64,000 bases of DNA. Source: Aminobacter sp. HY435. Lineage in GTDB: Bacteria; Pseudomonadota; Alphaproteobacteria; Rhizobiales; Rhizobiaceae. The DNA is taken from the NCBI RefSeq assembly GCF_027568395.1, contig NZ_JANKZL010000006.1, positions 1 through 64,000 on the forward strand, written 5' to 3'. The notes under the pieces are model-generated. The model made no database searches, was not told the DNA's origin, and saw only the letters and a list, made by a program, of their open reading frames with translations. Position numbers and translations under genes: made by a program. Of the stretch, positions 58,394 to 64,000 are shown one piece after another. The first letter of the stretch is position 1. Each line of letters begins with the position of its first letter.

Positions 58394-60961
58394 ATGACGG
58401 AACCGGACAGATCAGCGCTTCACCGCAGCCTCCAGGCCAGCCTCGGCAGGACACGGCTTGCCGTGGCGGCCACGATGATTGTCGAGCGCTTCTGGCCCCT
58501 CGTCCTGCCGTTGCTCGTCGTGACGAGCCTGTTTCTCAGCCTCTCCTGGCTTGGCCTGTTCCGCGTGCTGCCCGATATGCTTCGGTTGGCGCTGACAGTC
58601 GCTTTCGCCCTCGCCGGTCTGGCCTCGCTTTACCCATTGCGCTTTTTCCGTATGCCGACATGGCCCGAGATCGACAGCCGCGTCGAGCGCGCCAACCAGC
58701 TTACGCACAATCCGGTTCAGGTTCAGACGGATCGCCCTTCCGGCAAGCCGGACAGCTTCGGCGACGCCTTGTGGCGCGAGCATCAGAAGCGCATGGCCGA
58801 GCGACTTGGCGGCCTTGGCGGCGATCTGCCGCGAACACGCGTGCCGGAGCGCGATCCATGGGCGCTGCGCGCAGCGGCAGCGTTGCTGTTTGTCTGCGCC
58901 TTTGCGTTTTCCTTCGGCCCGATGGGCGGCCGCGCCGGCGACGCCTTTCGCGCCCATGCCGCGCGTGACGTCGTTCCCCCGCGTATCGACGCCTGGGTGA
59001 CACCGCCGACCTATACCGGCAAGGCGCCAATCTTCCTCACCGCCGACGCCAAAAAGGACAAGGCAGCGGTCGTCGTGCCCGAAGGCAGCGAACTGTCGCT
59101 CCGCGTCACCGGGGGCAATGGCGCTGAAACGCTCGCCTTCACCGACGCCACGGGCAATGTCAGGGACATCCCGCCAACCGGACCGGCAGCCGATCCGGCG
59201 AAGCCCGCGACAGCCGGCCCGGCGGCATCCGTCCGGCAGTTCACCAGCAAGCTTGCCGCCGAAGGCCAGATCACGCTCAGGTCAGGCGACGATGAACTCG
59301 ACAGCTGGGCCTTCATGATGACGCCCGACAATCCGCCGACGATCCGTTTCGTCGGCGAGCCGAAACGCGCCGTCAACGGCACGCTGGAACTCAACTACGC
59401 CATCGAAGACGACTACGGCGCGGCTTCGGCGAAGTCTGAGTTCGCTCTGTCCGAGCCACAGGCGCCGCAGGCGCGGCCGCTCTTCGGCGCACCGGAAATG
59501 CCGCTGGCCTTGCCCCGCCGGGGCGCCGCCAAGAAGCCGACCAGGGCGACGCGCGATCTGACTGAACACGTCTGGGCCGGAGCGCCGGTGAAGCTGACGC
59601 TTCAGTCCGTGGACGACGCCGGCCAGGAAGCCAGGAGCGAAACCAAGACGTTCATCCTGCCCGAGCGTCCGTTCACCAATCCGCTGGCCCGAGCCGTCAT
59701 CGAGCAGCGCCGGCTGATCGGCCTCGACGCCAATGCCAAGCGCCGCGTGCTCGACCTGATGGACGCGGTCACGCTCAGGCCGGAAGACACGATCCAGAAT
59801 CCGTCTCACTACCTGGCCCTGATGAGCGCCCGTACCCGGCTCAAGCTCGCCGGTACGGACGATCAGCTCCGCGAGGTCGTGTCCTATCTCTGGCAGGTGG
59901 CGCTCGGGATCGAGGACGGCGACCTGTCGGCCGCAGAAAAGCGCCTGCGGCAGGCCCAGCAGGCATTGCAGGACGCGCTGGACAGAAATGCCAGCGACGA
60001 AGAGATCGACAAGCTGATGGCCGAATTGCGCCAGGCGATGAACGACTTCCTGCGTGAATTCGCCGAACGCAACCAGCAAAACCAGACCGCGCAGAACCAG
60101 CAGCCGGCACAGGAACTGCGCGAGAGCGACCTGCAGCGCATGCTCGACCAGATCGAGAACCTGGCCAAGTCGGGCAATCGCGACCAGGCCAAGGAGTTGC
60201 TGTCGCAACTCCAGAACATGATGAACAACCTGCAGGCCGGGCGGCGCCAGCGAGGCCAGCAGAGTCAGCAGAATTCCGAGATGCGCCAGCAGATGGACAA
60301 GCTCGGCGAGATCATGCGCCGCCAGCAAGAGATGATGAACGAGACGTTCCGCATGGATCAGATGCAGCGCGGCCAGCAGCCGAGCGATCCGTTCGGCGAC
60401 AACCGCGACCCCGGCCAGCAGGACCAGCAGCAGGGTCAGGGCCAGCAGGGCAAACCGATGACGCCGGAAGAGTTCGCCGACGCCCTCAAGCAGCTGCAGC
60501 AAGGCCAAGGGCAGCTCCAAAAGGATCTCGAAGCGCTGATGAAGGGCCTCGAGGGCCTCGGCATCAAGCCTGGAGAGGGTTTCGGCGAGGCGGACAAGTC
60601 GATGGAGCAGGCTGAAGGTTCGCTCGGCAAGGGCGAAGGCGACCGTGCCGTTGGCCATCAGGGCCGCGCCCTGGAAGCCCTGCGCCAGGGCGCGCAGGAC
60701 ATGATGCAGCAGATGCAGGCGATGCAAGGCGACGAAGGTGGCAGCCAGGACGGCGGACGCCAGCAGAATGCCGACCGCGACCCGCTCGGCCGCCCCCGCG
60801 CAACGACCTCGCCGGATTTCGGCGATTCGGTGAAGGTGCCCGACGAAATCGATGTTCAGCGCGCGCGCCAGATCCTGGAAGCGATCCGCAAGCGCCTCGG
60901 CAATGCGCTGAGCCCGGAACTGGAACGCCAGTATCTCGAGCGCCTGCTACAGCCTCAGTAG
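58394..60961 (+). CDS. DUF4175/TIGR02302 family large membrane protein
   Basis: An 855-residue protein with two hydrophobic segments near the N-terminus (FWPLVLPLLVVTSLFLSLSW and a neighbour), a third at about residue 165, then a long extracytoplasmic part. From about residue 500 on it is a Gln-rich helical/coiled-coil region (QQNQTAQNQQPAQE; QQGQGQQGKPMTPEEFADAL). This corresponds to the TIGR02302 family, restricted to Alphaproteobacteria, function unknown. It lies behind lysA. Residue composition is more biased than in its neighbours but codon use is native. Confidence 0.85.
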   Translation: MTEPDRSALHRSLQASLGRTRLAVAATMIVERFWPLVLPLLVVTSLFLSLSWLGLFRVLPDMLRLALTVAFALAGLASLYPLRFFRMPTWPEIDSRVERANQLTHNPVQVQTDRPSGKPDSFGDALWREHQKRMAERLGGLGGDLPRTRVPERDPWALRAAAALLFVCAFAFSFGPMGGRAGDAFRAHAARDVVPPRIDAWVTPPTYTGKAPIFLTADAKKDKAAVVVPEGSELSLRVTGGNGAETLAFTDATGNVRDIPPTGPAADPAKPATAGPAASVRQFTSKLAAEGQITLRSGDDELDSWAFMMTPDNPPTIRFVGEPKRAVNGTLELNYAIEDDYGAASAKSEFALSEPQAPQARPLFGAPEMPLALPRRGAAKKPTRATRDLTEHVWAGAPVKLTLQSVDDAGQEARSETKTFILPERPFTNPLARAVIEQRRLIGLDANAKRRVLDLMDAVTLRPEDTIQNPSHYLALMSARTRLKLAGTDDQLREVVSYLWQVALGIEDGDLSAAEKRLRQAQQALQDALDRNASDEEIDKLMAELRQAMNDFLREFAERNQQNQTAQNQQPAQELRESDLQRMLDQIENLAKSGNRDQAKELLSQLQNMMNNLQAGRRQRGQQSQQNSEMRQQMDKLGEIMRRQQEMMNETFRMDQMQRGQQPSDPFGDNRDPGQQDQQQGQGQQGKPMTPEEFADALKQLQQGQGQLQKDLEALMKGLEGLGIKPGEGFGEADKSMEQAEGSLGKGEGDRAVGHQGRALEALRQGAQDMMQQMQAMQGDEGGSQDGGRQQNADRDPLGRPRATTSPDFGDSVKVPDEIDVQRARQILEAIRKRLGNALSPELERQYLERLLQPQ

Positions 60962-61028
60962 GTTCGGTCCAGCGACAACTCATCCCGCCGCCACGGCGGG
61001 CCTTCCGCTGCCACGGCGTGGCGGGTGC

Positions 61029-61658
61029 CTAAGATGCACCCACCATGCCCGCCTCCTGTGCGAGTTGGAAATCCTTCTGGCTGGCGCGCTGGAACGCCGG
61101 CCGCGCGGTAAGCCGCTCGAAATATTCGTTGAACACCGGCTTATCGGGAAGGATGCGCAGAACGTTCTTGGCATAGTTGATGCCGCCGCCAATCTGCGTG
61201 TCGGCAGCGGTGAAGCGGTCGCCGGCAATATACGGCCGCGACGCCAGCGTGCGCTCGAGGTTGGCGATCATCTCGGCGAACGATCCGTAGGAGTAGCCGC
61301 CGCCCATGAACTCGTGGCCATGCGCCTTGGCCGCCAGCACCGGGTCAAACACGCCGTCGGCATAGACAAGCCAGGTCAGGTACGGCGCGCGCATCTTGTC
61401 GCCGATTGCCGGCGCGAGCCCAGCCTCGAAAAACGCGTCGCCGAGATACGTGCAGATCGCGGCCCGTTCGGTGACGACCACGCCGTCGTGAACGATCGCC
61501 GGCACCTTCTTGTTCGGCTGGATCCGCCTGTAGTCTTCCGGCACCCCGCCAGGTGCGCGGATGTCGACCTTCTCGATCTTGTAGGGCGCGCCAAGCTCCT
61601 CGAGAAGCCAAAGGATGGTCGACGAGCGCGACCACGGAGCGTGATAAAAGGTGATCAT
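61029..61658 (-). CDS. Glutathione S-transferase family protein
   Basis: A 209-residue protein with an N-terminal thioredoxin-like domain (MITFYHAPWSRSSTILWLLE; NKKVPAIVHDGVVVTERAAI with the cis-Pro and Glu/Ser glutathione-binding pair) and an all-helical C-domain. The SRSST motif suggests a serine-type GST. Substrates unknown. GAGGAGG upstream of 61658 fixes the start. It follows the LysR gene on the same strand by 94 bases, so the regulator may control it. Confidence 0.9.
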   Translation of the reverse strand: MITFYHAPWSRSSTILWLLEELGAPYKIEKVDIRAPGGVPEDYRRIQPNKKVPAIVHDGVVVTERAAICTYLGDAFFEAGLAPAIGDKMRAPYLTWLVYADGVFDPVLAAKAHGHEFMGGGYSYGSFAEMIANLERTLASRPYIAGDRFTAADTQIGGGINYAKNVLRILPDKPVFNEYFERLTARPAFQRASQKDFQLAQEAGMVGAS

Positions 61659-61752
61659 GGCGTCCTCCTCATTTTCAGTCCGCACCCTAGCATCTTCATG
61701 CTGACAGCATCTTGTCAGGATCAATGGCAGGAAGAATCAATTGGTCCAGCAA

Positions 61753-62619
61753 TCAGCGGTGCTGATGGAAGGCATCTCTTATCGCGTCGGCCATGACGTC
61801 GACGGCCTCGCTTGTCGCGCGCGGATTTCGATGCAGCACGACCCTCGTCATGTCGATCTGGCCGAACCCGTCTGCCTCGGTCAATTCGCGGCAGTCGGGC
61901 GGGATGTTGCTGCGTGAGATCGGAGCGACCGCAAGACCGGCGGTGACGGCGAGCACAAGCCCGTTGGTGGTGTCGCTGGTATAGGCAAAGCGGTAGTCGA
62001 TGCCGCGCCGCTCGAGTGAACCAAGCACATATTCCCGGCACCAGCCCTCGCGCCCGTAGACCGCGATCGGCAGCGGCCGCTGCTCGTGCAGCAGATGCTG
62101 GATCGACGTCACCCAGACCGTCGGATCGTGCATCAGAAGTTCGGCGCCCGATGGCGTCTGCCATTCAAAAACAACTGCCAAATCAAGCTCTCCGGCAGCA
62201 AGAGCAGCCAGTTGCGGGGCGGAATAGCCGAACCGGACCGTGACCTCGACTTGCGAATGCCGCTTGGCGAAGGCACCCAGTGCCCGCGACAGCACCGGCT
62301 GGCCATACTCCTCGGGAAGCCCGATCCGGACCGGCCCTCCAAGCGGAACCGCTCGCATGGAAGATGCCGTTTCGTCGAGCAGGGCAACGATTCGGCGGGC
62401 GCTGCCCAGCAAGTCACCCCCTCTCCGCGTCAGGGTCACGCCGCGCGCGCCACGCTCGAAAAGCGTCTCGCCGACCATCTCTTCCAGCCGCTTGATCTGC
62501 ATGCTGATGGCCGATTGCGTTCGCCCGATGGCCTCCGCCGCGCGCGTGAAATTGCCGCTCTCCGCGACGGCCAGAAAGGTGCGCAGCAGGTCGCTGTCGA
62601 GACGAACATTCGATGCCAC
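61753..62619 (-). CDS. LysR family transcriptional regulator
   Basis: A 288-residue LysR-type regulator: winged helix at about residues 8-66 (LLRTFLAVAESGNFTRAAEA, IGRTQSAISMQIKRLEEMVG) and a periplasmic-binding-like effector domain. It resembles the LrhA/HexA-like branch. The next gene downstream is the GST, and upstream, divergent, is a candidate small RNA. Such regulators often control a divergent neighbour; the target here is unknown. Confidence 0.93.
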   Translation of the reverse strand: MASNVRLDSDLLRTFLAVAESGNFTRAAEAIGRTQSAISMQIKRLEEMVGETLFERGARGVTLTRRGGDLLGSARRIVALLDETASSMRAVPLGGPVRIGLPEEYGQPVLSRALGAFAKRHSQVEVTVRFGYSAPQLAALAAGELDLAVVFEWQTPSGAELLMHDPTVWVTSIQHLLHEQRPLPIAVYGREGWCREYVLGSLERRGIDYRFAYTSDTTNGLVLAVTAGLAVAPISRSNIPPDCRELTEADGFGQIDMTRVVLHRNPRATSEAVDVMADAIRDAFHQHR

Positions 62620-62702
62620 GGTTCACCAGCCATCAGATTTTCTAATGACTGCCATCATTCCAATTCGCTTGCATCGTGTCAAACGCAGATCAATAGTCCG
62701 GC

Positions 62703-62795
62703 TACCCATTGGAAGGTGGTCGTAGAGATGCGGCTACGGACTGGTACTTACCGTCCTCACTTTCACCCGCCGCGGTTTTCACGGCGGGTTTTTTC
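62703..62795 (+). ncRNA. Candidate structured small RNA (alpha-r8/MmgR-suhB-like)
   Basis: No protein frame is convincing here, yet a perfect rho-independent terminator ends the stretch. Upstream, TTGCAT (62669-62674), 17 bases, and AATAGT (62692-62697) form a plausible promoter. The predicted transcript of about 93 nt folds into CGTAG/CTACG (62721-62738), a bulged hairpin GGAC-T-GGTA/TACC-GTCC (62738-62756), and the terminator stem. The layout and the GGTGGTCGTAGAGATGCGG stretch recall, from memory, the rhizobial MmgR (suhB-motif) RNA family; this needs a covariance search. Confidence 0.6.
62766..62794 (+). terminator. Terminator of the candidate small RNA
   Basis: CCCGCCG (62766-62772) and CGGCGGG (62782-62788) form a 7-bp stem with a 9-base loop, directly followed by six T. 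There is no protein gene upstream on this strand within reach, which is why a small RNA is proposed. Confidence 0.88.
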
Positions 62796-62901
62796 TTTGC
62801 CGCGCTGGACCAATGGGAGAAGGCCGCCAAGCGCTCTCCACTGGCCGGCTTCGGCGCTAGAGAGTGACCGACATAACCCGGCGATCAGGCACAGCGCGAC
62901 C

Positions 62902-63846
62902 ATGCAGAACAGAACTCTCCTCGGCATCCTGTGCCTCTGCCTCGGCGTGCTGGTGTTTTCGCTGCAGGATGCCCTGATCAAGGCCGTCGCCGGCACATAC
63001 CCGGTCAGCGAGGCCTTGATGATTCGCGCCATGGTGGCGCTGCCCATCCTGCTGTTCATCGTCCACCGCGATGTCGGCCTGAAGGCGCTGGCCTCGCCGA
63101 ACTGGCGCTTCCTCGCGTCGCGTTCGGCGATCCTGTTCGTGTCCTACTGCGCCTACTACCTGGCCATACCGGCGCTGCCGATTGCCGACGCCGCAGCGTT
63201 GTTCTTCATGGCGCCGCTGCTCATCATGGCGATGGCCGGCCCCTATCTCGGCGAGCGCGTGCCGTGGCAAAGCCTTGCTGCCGGCTCGGCCGGTCTGCTG
63301 GGTGTCATCGTCATGGTCAATCCGGGCGGCGGCATTTTCGAATGGGCAGCACTTCTGTCGCTGGCCTCGGCGTTTCTCTACGGTTTCTCGCAACTCATGG
63401 CGCGCAAGATCGGCGTTGTCGAAAGCGCGACGACGATGGCCTTCTACCAGAACGCCGCCTATCTCTTCGGCGCGATGCTGATTGCCGCGGTCTTCTCGGC
63501 AACGGGGTTTCATGAAACCGGGCACGCCAGCCTCGATTTCCTGATGCGGCCGTGGCTATGGCCGAGCCTGCGCGACTTCCTGATGATGGGCGCCTGCGGC
63601 GTGATTGCCGCCGTCGGCATGGTGCTGCTCGGGCAGGCCTATCGGCTGGCGCCAGCCAACAGGGCGGCGACCTTCGAGTACACAGGGCTGCTGTGGGCGC
63701 CGCTGTGGGGCTTCCTGTTCTTTGCCGAGGTTCCGGACAGCGGCACGCTGATCGGCGCGGCGCTGATCGTCGGCGCCGGCCTGTTCGCCCTGAATGCCGG
63801 CACCCAGCAGCGTCAGGCGACGCCGGCCAGTGCCGGGGCAGACTGA
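62902..63846 (+). CDS. DMT family transporter (EamA domains)
   Basis: A 314-residue protein with ten hydrophobic segments in two EamA halves; LLGILCLCLGVLVFSLQDAL opens the first and LGQAYRLAPANRAATFEYTG lies in the second. The RarD/S-adenosylmethionine-uptake-like group has this pattern, but the substrate is open. The ATG at 62902 has no strong Shine-Dalgarno sequence. The 3' end overlaps the response-regulator gene on the other strand by 34 bases. Confidence 0.87.
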   Translation: MQNRTLLGILCLCLGVLVFSLQDALIKAVAGTYPVSEALMIRAMVALPILLFIVHRDVGLKALASPNWRFLASRSAILFVSYCAYYLAIPALPIADAAALFFMAPLLIMAMAGPYLGERVPWQSLAAGSAGLLGVIVMVNPGGGIFEWAALLSLASAFLYGFSQLMARKIGVVESATTMAFYQNAAYLFGAMLIAAVFSATGFHETGHASLDFLMRPWLWPSLRDFLMMGACGVIAAVGMVLLGQAYRLAPANRAATFEYTGLLWAPLWGFLFFAEVPDSGTLIGAALIVGAGLFALNAGTQQRQATPASAGAD

Positions 63847-64000
63847 GACGCCCGCACCAGGGCGAGCGATACCCGGTCGCGAATGTCGGCAAGCGTGAAC
63901 GGCTTCTGCATCACGTCGATGATGATCGCGTCGAGCTCTTCGGCGCGCTCGCGCTGATCGGCATAGCCAGTCATCAGAAGGATCGGCAGGCCCGGATAGG
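63813..64000 (-). CDS. Response regulator receiver domain, C-terminal part (cut by window edge)
   Basis: The minus-strand frame ending at 63813 reads PGLPILLMTGYADQRERAEE, then VMQKPFTLADIRDRVSLALV, the last two conserved stretches of a CheY-like receiver: the Thr/Ser-containing strand (MTGYAD) and the Lys-Pro motif (QKPF). The phospho-acceptor Asp lies beyond the window. Because the protein ends shortly after the receiver domain, this is either a stand-alone receiver or the C-terminal receiver of a hybrid kinase. Confidence 0.85.
   Translation of the reverse strand, partial: YPGLPILLMTGYADQRERAEELDAIIIDVMQKPFTLADIRDRVSLALVRASQSAPALAGVA

Noticed and set aside
59282-60727. 481-codon Leu/His-rich frame on the minus strand resembling a membrane protein
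   Set aside because: It is the complement of the Gln-rich tail of the DUF4175 protein; CAG codons read backwards give CTG (Leu) and so mimic a hydrophobic protein.
60984-61000. Terminator between the DUF4175 gene and the GST gene
   Set aside because: A 7-bp CCCGCCG/CGGCGGG hairpin with a 3-base loop exists, but there is no T-run on either strand.

Overview
The window is a high-GC chromosomal segment of an alphaproteobacterium, most likely order Hyphomicrobiales, family Phyllobacteriaceae (Mesorhizobium/Aminobacter-like). This is inferred from gene content and style: DUF4167 with a poly-Asn tract, the DUF4175/TIGR02302 protein, DUF1178, a GAF-containing nitrogen-PTS enzyme I, a complete ugp uptake operon, and intergenic hairpin repeats typical of rhizobia. 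Nearly all of it is core-genome housekeeping DNA. I see no prophage, transposase, CRISPR array, toxin-antitoxin pair or biosynthetic cluster.

Layout. 1-793: a near-consensus leftward promoter and a non-coding stretch with a 117-bp two-copy hairpin repeat. 794-10210: cell-envelope and stress genes (M23 peptidase, MFS exporter, RibD-like reductase, DUF922 protein, GNAT, class C serine hydrolase, L,D-transpeptidase, YjbR protein). 10222-20879: clpB, the DUF4167 gene, the overlapping chain ptsP-prfA-prmC, lysC, and divergent ubiG. 20981-29319: small enzymes including nitrilase-family amidase, glutaredoxin, ComF, a SAM methyltransferase, a Flp pilin, mutT, GNAT, argJ and a PpiC-type isomerase. 29561-35904: secA, a nested palindrome, two small genes, and a polysaccharide flippase translationally linked to a CelD-like acetyltransferase. 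35915-46220: acyl-CoA synthetase, tRNA-Leu(CAA), YqaA, DsbB, HNH endonuclease, AlkA, GluQRS, DMT transporter, YihY, SDR, HIG1-like protein, cobalamin adenosyltransferase and rhomboid protease. 46439-49132: etfBA and 3-hydroxybutyryl-CoA dehydrogenase, a fatty-acid/electron-transfer module. 49557-53878: ugpB-ugpA-ugpE-ugpC with a candidate Pho box. 54233-60961: TlpA-like thioredoxin, then argH-lptM-lysA and the large DUF4175 protein. 61029-64000: GST, LysR regulator, a candidate small RNA, a DMT transporter, and the C-terminus of a response regulator cut by the window edge.

Functional themes are lysine/arginine metabolism (lysC, lysA, argJ, argH), protein quality control and export (clpB, secA, PpiC, DsbB, TlpA), peptidoglycan remodelling (M23, L,D-transpeptidase), and translation (prfA, prmC, gluQRS, tRNA-Leu).

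The least explained material is non-coding: the 117-bp hairpin repeat, two families of mosaic intergenic repeats, a perfect 26-bp palindrome inside a larger foldable element behind secA, a structured small-RNA candidate at 62703-62795, and operator-like sites before the RibD-like gene and ugpB. I did not find a convincing new multi-gene system. All family assignments come from reading motifs, not from database searches.
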